NCBI GenBank assembly: GCA_022559985.1
Contig: JAFJTR010000152.1
Location: forward strand, 1-35,608
DNA: 35,608 nucleotides
Direction of reading: 5' to 3'
DNA from: Parastagonospora avenae f. sp. tritici 18332-5
Lineage: Eukaryota > Ascomycota > Dothideomycetes > Pleosporales > Phaeosphaeriaceae
Shown: in pieces, positions 1-9,775 of the stretch
How positions within the stretch are numbered: position 1 is the first letter of the stretch
How the letters are laid out: every line of letters begins with the position of its first letter
The notes under the pieces: generated by a model
Told to the model about the DNA's origin: nothing
Seen by the model: only the letters and a program-made list of their open reading frames with translations
Database searches by the model: none
Made by a program: the position numbers and the translations under genes

Positions 1-529
1 TGTAGATAGCAGCAGCGCGTCTTATACTTAACGACGCGTCGCATTTGATAGCTTGAAGTGCAAAGAGTATCCTATCCTCACGAGAAAGCAGCTCAAGATG
101 AGGTGGTGGCGGCATTGAGATAGGATGTAGAATGTGAGGTGTGCTTGGCAGGGTGGCCGAAGCGATGGTGTGGCCGAAGCGATGGTGGATCACGTTAGAC
201 AAAAACCCTCTCCTTGCCCCTTGTCTCCGGACCGCATCCGCGACCGAGACGGCCCGGCCGAAAAGGCCCTTTTGTGATCCGACTATCGACATCAGCTCTT
301 CGATATACAGGCGTCGCAGAAGGCCCGTTTGTGAACTGAGTTATGGTACCTACATGATGGAGCTTTGTTACCGACACACCGCTAGATCCGCGCAGAACGG
401 ATCTTCATCAAAGAAGTGCAACGTGGAATGGTAGTTCACATATGACTACTTGGTATGTAAATCTCCTCCGTTTCGGTACCATCTGCTGTAACATCTCGAA
501 ATTGTTGACCAGTTTCGTGAGTCTTCACC
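1..529. other. Left edge, no gene recognised
   Basis: No reading frame here looks like a real protein; the ORFs at 141-434 (+) and 195-377 (-) are arginine-rich and featureless. The one structure seen is a perfect 17-bp tandem duplication, at 154-170 and 171-187. The stretch just before position 530 is probably the promoter and 5' leader of the following gene. Confidence 0.5.
154..187. repeat. 17-bp perfect tandem duplication
   Basis: The unit TGGCCGAAGCGATGGTG occurs twice head to tail with no mismatch. It vaguely recalls the start of a Leu/Ser-type tRNA, but no cloverleaf follows. It looks like a recent slippage or unequal-exchange duplication in non-coding DNA. Confidence 0.85.
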
Positions 530-1565
530 ATGTTTTGGTTCTCCTTGTCTGCCTTTATGGCACTGATTGTCCTCTTATCACCGCTCGTGAAATCAACTTC
601 GTCCAATACACCAATAAACGCGACCAGTCCTATTACACTTGTCACGGCGTGGTACCCACACCCCGGCTACAATCCAAAGTATCCGAACAAGGAGAAGGCC
701 TACCGCCGTCTCATTGGGGAATTCATGTCTCGCGTTCAGACCCCAATCGTCATCTACACTCCAAGTTCAGAGTCAGAGTTCATCCTATCCTCACGACCAG
801 TTGGCGCTCCAATTATCATAAATAATACTTACGAGGCTATATGGGATGTTCCGAACCTTTCGCCACTTGCGGCGTCGTTTCATACCGACCAGCGGAAGAT
901 AGCTTGGCAAGATGAGGCGCGGACTAATGCTAGAGAAGATTCTCCTCATATGTATGGTGTGTGGAATGCAAAGGTTTCTTTTCTGGATATGACAGCCATG
1001 CAGAACCCGTTCGATTCCGAGTACCTTTTCTGGCATGATGCTGCAGCAAGTCTGCCTTACAACGATTCTTTGAAATTGTGGCCAGATCCGAAAAAGATTT
1101 CGAGGATATTAGCATGCTGCAAAGGTTACCCAGACAAGTTACTCATGGTGGCTCGTGAATTACAGCCCGCATTCCCTGTCGATGCATCGTGGGAGGTTGC
1201 TCCTCTGACTCGAACAATAGCAGGTAAGTTACAACACATTTGACAATCTTAGTCACTAAAAATTCATAGGTGTTTTCTTCGGCGGAACTCCCAGATCTAT
1301 CCAGTGGTTAGCCAAAGAGTACTATGATATGCTCTACTAATACCTTTCTTTAAACCAGTTTGTTGGTATAGAGGAGCAGCTGCTGTTAAGCATTGCACTA
1401 CTATATCCTCGTAGGATAGTTTGCGTACCATGCTACCTCTGTTCTGATCCAGATGCAAGATCTCTGGAGCACATCTACTACTACTTGGATTTCTTAGTGG
1501 CAGACAAGGACAAGACTCTTGCTCCACTCTTTGGAGATATCCCAAAGGGAGATCCCTTCTACTAG
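530..1565 (+). pseudogene. HtrL/YibB-like protein with an in-frame TAA
   Basis: The product starts with a hydrophobic signal or anchor segment (residues 1-22, MFWFSLSAFMALIVLL) and then reads like the HtrL/YibB family (Pfam HtrL_YibB, function unknown, glycosyltransferase-like fold suspected). Visible features are TLVTAWY near residue 37, an internal VIYTPS strand, EYLFWHDAAA and, after splicing, GVFFGGTPRSIQWLAKEYY. An intron at 1224-1269 (GTAAGT...TAG, 46 nt, phase 1) joins exon 1 (530-1223) to the rest. The frame then meets TAA at 1338-1340 in the middle of conserved sequence. The same frame continues with family-like FVGIEEQLLL and ALLYPRRIV up to TAG at 1563-1565. A 40-nt intron (1319-1358) that would remove the TAA breaks the frame, so splicing does not rescue it. 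CAA to TAA is the simplest cause. The family call is from memory of its motifs and is moderately sure. Confidence 0.6.
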
Positions 1566-2350
1566 GGACGATGACTACTGTAGCACTCAAAACATCCTTC
1601 TTGAAAACGCCATGTGTCCAAGTGACCACCCAAGGACTGTTAGTTAGTCGTGTCAGGTACGAGGTCTGGGCTGCTCTTAGCTATGAACAGTGTATGTAGC
1701 AGAACAGAGGTATAGTGTACAACACAGTATAGCAGTGAAGACAAGGAACTATGATGCGTAGTACCAGAGAGACTTCAGGACGGTGACTTTGCGTGAGTGG
1801 GTTGCCGGAAAGGTACAAGAATAATTATCACAAGAGGACTGACCCTAACATTAACCTTCGAACATGAAACAGCCCATCATAGAGTCCAAATATTCAACCC
1901 GGTCGTCGTACCATTGAGAGGAGGAAGTCCAACATGCAGGATTCTGAAGTCTCCGCCTCCCGTCCTATCGAGATTTTTCTAAACTACTGCGTTGCAAGGT
2001 ATTGGCTTAATCATGATGCCTGGTGTATCGCACCACAATGCGGCTTGGCGCCCAGTCACCCCAGATATACTCCGCAAGACTATTTCAGTTTGATCTCGAT
2101 CCGACACGGTCCTGTTTTCTCCAGATTAGCCAGTTTCTCCCAGCAGCCGCCATACGGTCCTATCTCGATCCGATACGCGGTCTTACCTCCCGCGGTCAAT
2201 CTGATGCAGATCTAAATTACGACAGAACAGAACCCTATCCTTGCCCTGTTTATGTCTGGTCCTGCTTGGCTTACATTCCCCTCCCATGAACGAAGCGCTA
2301 GTGTAATATGCGTGCAAGCGGAGATTTTGTCCAATCCGATATTCAGAAAC

Positions 2351-2418
2351 CCCCGGATTTAGTTCCTGCATGCCGAGTAGAGTCAAAAAGCCCCGGAACT
2401 GACTCTTGCATGCCAAGT
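2351..2418. repeat. Degenerate direct repeat, 40-bp period
   Basis: The 28 nt from 2351 recur 40 bp downstream from 2391. Both copies start CCCCGGA and hold TGCATGCC at the same offset. By eye about seven positions differ, and six of these are transitions, which fits decay by C-to-T change of an old duplication. Confidence 0.55.
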
Positions 2419-3224
2419 GCGCTAGCACTCCGTTCATGAGGAGGGAGTGAAGCATATGTGCTTACGCATACACAATCAGTCTGCTGCAGCTTCGGCGGCT
2501 TCGTGCATACGATGAAATGTAGCAGGAGGAACATGAGAACAGGATCAGCAACTCTGCTTCACTATTAAGTAGTCTTCGCGGATCATCGGTTTCATCTCGG
2601 GCCACGCTTACAATGTTCCGTTATGTGTGATCCACTGCAGGAGCTAGTGTTTGTATTCACATAGCCCTTGCCATACATCAGCGAGACTCTGCTAGTAACT
2701 GCAATATCCTGCGCGCCCGGCCTTTTTTTCATACCATAAGGGTCAACAAGAAATGGGACTACAGAATTGCTGAGTTAAACTACCGCATGTATGCGGAACT
2801 ATAAGATCAAGGCGCTACAGTGCGGTCAGTAGACTTAACCAGCACTGTCTACTTGTTAAGTCGTCGATCCGTGGCGACTCTGCATCTCTGTCAAGTTGGG
2901 TAGCAGGTACCGGGTGTCCAACCACCGAGGCCCATCCTGGTGAACTCTAGATACTATCAGTACATATCACCATGTCAGGCCACCGCGTGTCTATCTTCTT
3001 ATTGGAAAAACAGCAGTAGATCAACATACAAACGTCCGATCTGCGCACGATTGATAACCTCAATCCCTCAGCATTCACGGCAGCTGATCAACTGCGTCTT
3101 CTAGGATTCGACTTGGCGTCTGGACACTCTATGCACCGTACGCGTCTGCGCAGCGGGGTCAAGATACATGTACGCAGCGTGATAATTCCGGAGGTCCGTA
3201 GCATGTGAATGCTTCAGACTTGCA

Positions 3225-3230
3225 TATATA
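3225..3230 (+). promoter_or_regulatory. TATA box of the small secreted-peptide gene
   Basis: TATATA inside GCATATATAGACAG, 105 bp upstream of the ATG at 3330. The spacing matches the TATA elements ahead of the three other small-protein genes with TATA boxes in this window. Confidence 0.5.
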
Positions 3231-3329
3231 GACAGAGGGAGTAGGTGCATGTTCTCTCTCTCATCATCATTCCACTCAGTCGTACATACTTGGACGAATC
3301 ACACCCAGACCCGCTCAATCCCCGCTACT

Positions 3330-3503
3330 ATGAAGATTTTCCCCGCTATTACCTTCGCCTTCGCCGCCCTCGTGGCCGCTGCTCCTGGGAACGATGCTAA
3401 AGAAGCTGTCAATAAGCGCTTGGTACGTTGATTTCCACAACGTGTGGGAAACCGTGCGTTGACTTGTTTCCAGCCTCAAACCCCCACGAAGCGTAACATC
3501 TAG
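3330..3503 (+). CDS. Tiny secreted peptide precursor, hypothetical
   Basis: A 40-residue product from two exons, 3330-3422 and 3474-3503, with a 51-nt GTACGT...CAG intron. The first 18-19 residues (MKIFPAITFAFAALVAAAP) form a clear signal peptide: a Lys at position 2, a hydrophobic core and an AAA-P cleavage region. The mature part is short and holds two Lys-Arg pairs (NKR and TKR), which are potential Kex2 processing sites that would free a peptide of about eight residues. No family is recognised. The next kilobase holds disconnected coding-like pieces, for example WWEDGGEPNGYDG near 3560 and KCDDGFYAAALGY near 3740. This could therefore be the surviving 5' exon of a larger secreted-protein gene that has decayed. 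The signal peptide and splice sites are visible; function is unknown. Confidence 0.45.
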
Positions 3504-4348
3504 GAGTGTGCAAAGTGAATGGCGACCAGGGTTTTCAGGACGAACTGCATCGACCTGGTGGGAAGATGGGGGAGAGCCGAATGGCTACGATGGCACGGCC
3601 CTGTTTTTCCCTAGCCTTTGTTGTTTGCCGATTGAGAACTGAAGGATGGGATGGAGAAGTTCGAGGCGCCGTACATCAATAGAATGTTCCTGATCTTCCA
3701 TCTTCCATCTTCGCTGAAGACGTTTTCTATGACTGTTTGAAATGCGATGACGGTTTCTATGCAGCTGCTTTGGGTTATTCGTAACGCTGTTTCTCAACGC
3801 GAAGGTTTGCGGAATTGACCTAGCCCTGCTGAAAGATTCGAAAGGCATGTGCACCCGGGATATGGTCCGCGCGAGGTCGAGGAGACGGATTACAGCATAG
3901 GTGCTGGGTATTCTTCGGCGAGGAACATTTCAGAGACTTCGCAACAATGTCTGGTACCAATCTATACACGTTCTACTGGTTGCTCAGCCGATTTCTGAGA
4001 TAATGTACGACGAAACGCCCATCTTCACTCCGCACGTTCTCGTACGCAGACTTCTCTTCTATAACTAGGCATTTGCAGCCTACAATCCAAAGACTCTAGA
4101 ACATCTTAGCCAACCGCTAATTCTACCCGGCTATAACTACCTGTCACTACGCCTAGACTGAAGTTTAGATGGAACTCCTGTGTTCTGAAAGGCGGTTCTC
4201 TCACTAAGCCTCGATCCTATCTTATTCACCCTTCAGCTATAGATCCAGACGCCAGGCAATATTACAGGTCTTGCTCAAGTTACCAGCCCTTCCTTACTGA
4301 GATATGCTGAAGGAAAGGCGTTCGACGAGAACAGGTAGGCTTTCAAGC
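3504..4348. other. Possible relic of a secreted-protein gene
   Basis: No intact gene. On the + strand several short stretches in different frames read like protein: WWEDGGEPNGYDG near 3560, KCDDGFYAAALGY near 3740, VCGIDLALLKDSKGM near 3810, and AYNPKTLEHLSQPLILPGY near 4080. They are separated by stops and frame changes. I do not recognise the family. Reading them as a decayed gene continuous with the signal peptide at 3330 is an inference. Confidence 0.25.
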
Positions 4349-4756
4349 CTATTCGTGCACCCTACCACGTGTAATGCCGCGGTACACGGAAGCAACTGAC
4401 ATACTGCCGATCCACAGGCCAAAGAGACAGCATGTGCAAAGGTGAATCTGCCCAGCAACTCGCGTTGTTCTCACCGAAAGGAACAGCACGCCATGCAAGA
4501 CATGTATGATACGCGGGCGACCCACTAGAAAAGCAGAAGTGAAATCAAGAAGCTGAGAAGACGAAAATTCCACGGGCATTGTGCATACATTGGTCGACTC
4601 ACCAAGCCACAAGTATGGATACACCAGGTTCCGACGCAACAAACTTGCCCAAATCGAAGAATTGCCGCAAGAACCTAGACTAGCGTACATGTTGAATTCG
4701 TCGTAACGCAGACCGGGTACTTCCCAGTCCAATGTGCCAAAGAAGGCGGCGAGCAT
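4349..4756 (-). CDS. Doubtful hypothetical protein
   Basis: Two exons on the minus strand, 4603-4756 and 4349-4524, with a 78-nt GTGAGT...CTAG intron (4525-4602, phase 1), would give 109 residues. The start is ATG at 4756 in an ACC-ATG context. The frame stays open upstream of it for about 28 codons back to a TAA, with a hydrophobic run VGVFLPAIVGAFATMLAAFF crossing the ATG, so a longer 5' exon is possible. The second half is moderately hydrophobic. There is no recognisable domain and it lies in a gene-poor area, so it could be chance. Confidence 0.25.
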   Translation of the reverse strand: MLAAFFGTLDWEVPGLRYDEFNMYASLGSCGNSSIWASLLRRNLVYPYLWLGESTNVCTMPVEFSSSQLLDFTSAFLVGRPRIIHVLHGVLFLSVRTTRVAGQIHLCTCCLFGLWIGSMSVASVYRGITRGRVHE

Positions 4757-5122
4757 GGTAGCGAAAGCCCCGACTATTGCCGGTAGAAAGACGCCAACAC
4801 AAGGATTGCTCCAAGACCTCTTGAACCATCGAGATATGCACTTTTAGCGTGAGTTCATCGGTGTGTAATTCTGTGTGTATGTAGTGGAGATGGTAGAAGT
4901 AGGAAAGCAAGCGTTTTGAGTTTGTCGGGAAGCTTGAGGCTGGTTGAGGGAAGCATGATGAAGAGATGGAGTTTGGACGCCACCGGACTTATATGTGTTG
5001 GTAAACTCTGAACATGTCTCAGTATTATTGTGTATAGCTTCCAGAGCTGTGGCGGAGAGATGTAATGGTACTGACAAGGACGGGCCGGTCGGATGCAACG
5101 ACTAATGGCGATGTCAACGCCC

Positions 5123-5437
5123 CACGTGACAAGCACGGTAAGGCACGTGTATCCTTACAAGAACATCAGTGTGGACTGTGCAGTAGCTTGTGATAGCAGA
5201 TAGCGTGGCCTGCAGTAGTTTTTTTCCCTGACAGCTACTCGTAGAAGCCCTGCGCAGGCTTGAAGGAGTGGTAGGCATAGCACAATGATCAATTGCGTCG
5301 CAGGTAGGGGATATTTTTTCAGTAAGGCTGGGTACTATAGGTACTGCTATGCGCCTTTCACTATTTATTAATGGCGCTAGGGACTGAAATTAGCGCCGTG
5401 GTGTTGGCTGTATTGTCACGTGAGTACTGTCACGTGA
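5123..5437. promoter_or_regulatory. Cluster of four CACGTG E-boxes
   Basis: CACGTG occurs at 5123-5128, 5144-5149, 5417-5422 and 5431-5436. The last two are inside identical GTCACGTGA nonamers starting 14 bp apart (5415 and 5429), and the second extends to the perfect 10-bp palindrome GTCACGTGAC. In fungi this core is bound by bHLH factors such as Cbf1-type proteins. Which gene it serves is unclear: the transporter starts 0.8 kb downstream, and the doubtful minus-strand ORF starts about 0.4 kb to the left. Confidence 0.5.
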
Positions 5438-5700
5438 CTGTGTAGCAAAGGATGGTGCGTTGGGGCTGCATGGACGGAGTATTAAAATTAAGAAAAACAC
5501 CAAGTTACATAGCTTGAGACATGTGCGAGCCTGGTGCGATTGATTCTGCCCGGACAGGAAATGGATTGTAGTGGGGGTGCGCGGAATGAGGCATCTCACG
5601 CTTTACGCTTTACGAATCAGAAGTATGGATACGACATGCTGGGGGCTGTGTTTACTGCGCGGCGCGGCCCCGAGTAGATGCGACGCGGACCCGCGGGCTG

Positions 5701-5727
5701 TGATGATGATGATGATGATGATGATGA
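5701..5727. repeat. (TGA)9 microsatellite
   Basis: Nine perfect TGA units, not inside a supported coding region. A similar (GAT)7 tract lies at 33175-33195. Confidence 0.95.
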
Positions 5728-6256
5728 GTTTGAGGTGTAAAGGCACCTCACTTTGCACATGCATGAATGTTGAAATGTCTAGTCCAGAGGCTACTCAGCA
5801 ACGAAATGAAGCACCGCAGCCCTGTGGCCGGGATGGTCGGTCGGGGCGGGCTGTGGCTAAAATTAAAGCGCCTGCAGCGTGGCGCTACCCGTTCAGTGAT
5901 TGGACCCTGCACGCTTCTGCCCTTTCGTTCGAACTGGGCTCGCTGACACCCCTTCTTGGCGGCCGTATGCGAGGCGTGCCACTGATTGTGTCTCCCTCTC
6001 CCTCCCTCCTGTGTGTCCTTTGCATCGTCTCTGCTCTTTGTGCTCTTGGTCGCTGTGCGCGCTGTGTCCGCGTCTGTCCCTTGCGCCCTCGCATCTCTAC
6101 AATCGCATTCGCCCGATATCTTCCGCCGCATCTGTACTACGACGCCCGCGCCTCCGCTCCTCTCCTGTCCTGGCCACTGCTCCCTCACACTCTGGCATGA
6201 TCGCATAGCCCGACGCTTCCGCCCACAGTCGCTCGCTCCCACAACAGTTCGCATCC

Positions 6257-7395
6257 ATGGGTAAGGAGAAACCACGGACGCCTTCGTGCAGGGCGCGCAC
6301 TGACAGCGACAACAGTGGAGAAACGCCCCTCAACCGACGGTCTCGTCGACAATATCGATCCCCGAGAGTCCCACGAGTTGGAAGAGCTGCCATACGTCGA
6401 GAAGCCCGCGACCGCCGAGCAACCGCCGCTGCCCCTCAAGGAGAAGCTGATAACGTGCTTCTGGATCGCGCTCAACACCCTCTCGACCCTGGGGCTGATC
6501 TTCCTCAGCAAGAAGTAAGAAAGCGCAATATCCCGGCACAGATCCGAGATCAGCATGCTAACAGCAGCCCAGAGTCTTCAGCGATGCGCAAATCAAAAAG
6601 TGCCAGCTCATGGTCGTCATGTGGCATTTCACAGCCACCGGCCTCGTCCTCTTCATCTCAACCCTCGGCCCCTTCCGCGCCTTCAAGGCGGTGCGCCTTA
6701 ACTGGCTGCATATGCTGCCCGTCTGCGGCTTCTTCGCCGGCTACGTCGTCCTCGGCAACCTATCCCTGACCTTCAACTCGATCGGCTTCTACCAATTGTC
6801 CAAGGTCATGACCACCCCGACCGTCGTCCTGATCAACTTCGTCATGTTCCGCAAGCAAGTTACCCGCTACATGCTCGCAGCCATTATTGCGACCTGCATC
6901 GGAGTGTCCTTCACCATCAACGAAACCGCCAAGACGCAGCTGTTCGGCGTCATTGTCGCGACCATGGCCTTCTGCTCCACCGCCCTCTACCAGATCTGGA
7001 TCGGCAAGAAGATCGAAGACTTTGCCGTCTCCCCGCCCCAGCTCCTGCTCAATCAAGCCCCAATCTCCGTCTGCCTGCTCATTCCCTTTGTCCCGTTCTT
7101 CGACACCATCCCGAATCTGTCTGAAGTCCCCTCGACGATTCTCTGGAGCGCATGTGCGTCGGGTATCATGGCCTCAATGTACAACTTGTCGCAGTTCTTG
7201 ATCATCGGACGCACCAGCGCCTTGACTTTCAACATCGTCAGCCACTTGAAGACTATTCTCATCTTGAGCATTGGCTGGTACAGCGAGGGCAAGATCCTCA
7301 GCCCAAGGGAGTGGTTCGGCGTACTCTTGGCCCTCGGCGGTGGCTGGGTCTACTCGCACCTCGCGCTCAAGGCCAAGAAGCAGGGCGGAAAATAG
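6257..7395 (+). CDS. SLC35E3/TPT-type nucleotide-sugar transporter
   Basis: A multi-pass membrane carrier of the drug/metabolite transporter superfamily (triose-phosphate/nucleotide-sugar branch), probably in the Golgi or ER, exchanging a nucleotide sugar or related phosphate; the substrate cannot be told from sequence. Three exons, 6257-6260, 6316-6514 and 6573-7395, give 341 residues. The first exon is only ATGG. Splicing it to TGGAGAAACGC gives MVEKRPS, and the frame after 6315 has no ATG of its own before residue 81. Intron 2 (6515-6572) has a CTAAC branch point. Residues 1-44 are hydrophilic, TM1 is about 45-65, and eight to nine further helices follow. Family-like segments include GNLSLTFNSIGFYQLSK, TPTVVLINF, and TFNIVSHLKTILIL near the end, with the conserved Lys-Thr. 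The C terminus KAKKQGGK may be a retrieval or export-type basic tail. Confidence 0.88.
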
Positions 7396-8214
7396 ACACT
7401 CCTCCGAATCACGAGTGGCAATCTGGCCGAGTGGAATTCTGTTGTACAATGTGCGTTGGGCCGGAGCTACCTGGCCTTTCCCCTTTTGTTTCTATTTCAA
7501 GCGCAGAGCAAGCGGAATTGGATGAATAGCTCCATCATTACAGAAAACAACGGCTTTCTTCTCCTTTTTTAACGATAGACATGTGGGATTGAGGATATCG
7601 ATACACTAACCCAACACCTAAGCTCGAATGTTAATTGCGCTTTGCTATGCCTATATTGCAATTTAGACTAAGATTAGAAGCCTGTTTCAAGGCTAAGTAA
7701 GAAGCGTGGCATAGCTAAAGAGTTCTAGCAGTTGTTGCGAAAAAAATGACAATTCTTCTTGAAATGAAATGTGCGAGTGAATTAGTAGTTTAAACACAGA
7801 ATTGGTATAATATCAATCGAGTGTAACAGAAGTATTAACTGTCCGTAAAGATTTTAAGAGAGTCTGCGCTACTATGTAGTGAAACGAAACATAAAGTCAA
7901 ATATGCTTACCTCACGTCTTGAACCCATAGCATGCTTGTTAGCTTCGAAGAAACGACTAGGAATGCCCTAGCAACTTCAAATCGTTTGAACACTAGTAGA
8001 ACGTCTAATTGTCCAAATAACAATAGAAAGTATGTGGTAAGATTTAACGCGTCCTATTTTTGCATGCCTTCGTAATATAAAAACCAACACTGCCCCGTCC
8101 TACTCTGCAGTTAAACATCTCTCACCAACACACCACTCACACAATCTACTTCAATTAACCACACCGCTCAAACATCTACTTCAACCAACTACCCACCTCA
8201 AAGCAAACTCGACC
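7396..8214. other. A+T-rich intergenic region with TATA box
   Basis: No gene seen. The stretch 7550-8080 is clearly more A+T-rich than its neighbours. A TATA-like element, AATATAAAAA, lies at 8074-8083, 141 bp before the ATG at 8215. It is followed by a C/A-rich leader with repeated ACATCTACTTCAA. Confidence 0.5.
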
Positions 8215-8598
8215 ATGAAGTTCTCCATCATCACCCTCCAAGCCCTCGCCATGGGCATCACCTTTGTCTCCGCTGCCGCCGTGGCCCCTGGCGCCGAACT
8301 CTTCTCCGTAAGAAGCGTCCCATTCTTCCTTCTGCAACCATGAATCGCTGACCGAGATATGTTTACAAAGCGCCAAGCCACCCAGCAGTTCTGCCAGCAG
8401 ACCAAATGCACGAGGTCCAGCGAGTGCCCACTCAACTGCAAGGAAAACGGGTGTAAAAATGGCCGATGCACGGGTTATAGCAATACATGCAATGAGCATC
8501 CTTGCAATGGCAGTTCCGACTGCGCTCGTCCATGCAGTGGGAAATGCGTCAAGGATACGCGCGGAGGATCCGAGACGGGAAAGCGCTGTGCCCCTTGA
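8215..8598 (+). CDS. Secreted cysteine-rich protein (12 Cys), effector-like
   Basis: Two exons, 8215-8307 and 8371-8598, with a 63-nt intron (GTAAGA, CTGAC branch point, AAG acceptor, phase 0), give 106 residues. The first 20 or so residues (MKFSIITLQALAMGITFVSA) are a signal peptide. The mature part of about 80 residues carries 12 cysteines, all in exon 2, consistent with six disulphides. Two stretches look alike, CTRSSECPLNC and CNGSSDCARPC, each followed by a G-K/N-G-x-C type end, suggesting an internal duplication. Size, secretion signal and Cys content are those of fungal small secreted proteins (candidate effectors or antimicrobial proteins), but no named family is recognised. A TATA-type element sits 141 bp upstream. 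The neighbourhood is A+T-rich and gene-sparse, a usual setting for such genes. Confidence 0.75.
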
Positions 8599-9556
8599 AT
8601 TGTCGGATGATCCTCTGGCACACAAGGCAGGCAAGCAGGCGTCATTGCCGTCGTCTCGCTGCCGCCGAACATCAAGAGGGAAGACAGCGGGTAATCATAT
8701 CATGGCGCACATGCATACATCCTATTATATGAAAGTTGCGGAGCGGAAATGAAAGTAGAAAACTTCAAAGTACCTTTAACTTACTCACATCAATTGCAGA
8801 GGTGACAAAAGGTCTAACGACGCATACTCTACCACAGCTTACACAGGAGGTCCCACTGCAGCCCAAATACCAGTGATCTTACTCACCCAACTCACCGCCC
8901 AAAATCAGCATATCCGCACGATTCCTTCCCAAAGCGGTAACCAATCCATACCCTCACGTGACCTCACAGCCTCCTCCTCCCGGCCCGTGCGCGCGCGATA
9001 GCTAAGCCCTGCGCCCGAACATTACCACATCCAGACACCGCGCATGGCGATCCGGAACATAACATGCGGAAATCGTGTTTAGTAACGAATGAGATGCAGC
9101 GATGGTGGTGAGCATGACCGATGTGGCAATAGTGGTGCGGTGGGGGATGACGGAATGCGTTGGGGGCCTGAGGCTGATTGAGCAGGGCTGAGTTGGTTAG
9201 GTGAGGTAGGGTGAAATGGAGGAGGTATTTAGAGGTCATGGAGGAAGGGGTTTTGAGGGCATTATTGAGAACAAAGAGTTTAGGTGTAGTGTACCAAAGT
9301 ATTTACATCTATCGACGTCACGAAGCCAGGTGGACGGGACAGAGCATAAGAACTACGAGGCCGCACCACAACAAGCATACCGACATCGACACTGCGATCT
9401 GCGAATCTCGATATCTGAATTTCTAATATTCACGTACCACAATCACCGCACCAATACACATACCATCAAACACGAATCTTTTCGCGCAAAGCTCGGAATC
9501 AACCATACATTTACCAACCACCTGACTACACTCATCAACCCCAACAATACATCAAA
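8599..9556. other. Intergenic region, no gene recognised
   Basis: No supported gene. One CACGTG core lies at 8955-8960 inside CTCACGTGAC. The region 9380-9556 is C/A-rich, like a fungal 5' leader, and leads into the ATG at 9557. Confidence 0.5.
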
Positions 9557-9775
9557 ATGGGTTGTCACTCCTCTAAACTCCACTCGAATTACGACTACCC
9601 CCCGCCCATGCGCCAATCGCGACGCAACAAGCGACACCATTACGGCGGCGGCGGTGCTGCATACACGCCTGCGTTTACGGGTGGAGGGTGGTTCAGTGGA
9701 GGGGATGGTGGAGGTGGCGGAGGAGGATGCGGAGGAGATGGAGGAGGAGGTGGCGGTGGAGGTGGGGGGTGTTAG
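9557..9775 (+). CDS. Small glycine-rich protein with myristoylation-type N terminus
   Basis: A 72-residue single-exon product. The start MGCHSSK matches an N-myristoylation signal (Gly2, Ser6, Lys7), with Cys3 available for palmitoylation, so the protein may be tethered to a membrane. Residues 20-27 are basic (RQSRRNKR). The second half is almost pure glycine with scattered Asp, Cys, Trp and Phe, and the last residue is Cys after a run of ten Gly. The ATG lies in an AAA-ATG context and follows a C/A-rich leader typical of translated fungal genes. The purine-rich GGA/GGT repeats that encode the Gly tail could also arise by slippage, so the tail length is likely variable. Function is unknown. 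The lipidation call is inference from the motif. Confidence 0.55.
   Translation: MGCHSSKLHSNYDYPPPMRQSRRNKRHHYGGGGAAYTPAFTGGGWFSGGDGGGGGGGCGGDGGGGGGGGGGC

Larger units (their letters stand above)
1566..3329. other. Long intergenic stretch, no gene recognised
   Basis: About 1.75 kb without a supportable gene. ORFs at 1797-1982, 1934-2215, 2023-2289 and 2183-2455 overlap one another in different frames and show no domain or splice logic. The stretch holds a degenerate repeat with a 40-bp period near 2351-2418 and two similar copies of TCTCGATCCGA near 2095 and 2165. The right end holds the TATA box of the next gene. Confidence 0.5.
4757..6256. other. Long intergenic and promoter region
   Basis: About 1.5 kb. 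It contains four CACGTG cores between 5123 and 5436, a (TGA)9 microsatellite at 5701-5727, and a pyrimidine-rich tract (CCTCTCCCTCC-like, 5985-6240) directly before the transporter gene that looks like its core promoter and 5' leader. ORFs such as 5571-6200 (+) and 5748-6275 (-) are low-complexity shadows. Confidence 0.55.

Noticed and set aside
1319..1358. 40-nt intron that would remove the HtrL-like stop
   Set aside because: Not a multiple of three and leads to an immediate stop; the uninterrupted frame fits the family on both sides.
5571..6275. Overlapping ORFs on both strands (209 and 175 residues)
   Set aside because: Low complexity, includes the (TGA)9 repeat as poly-Met; lies in the promoter/leader of the transporter gene.
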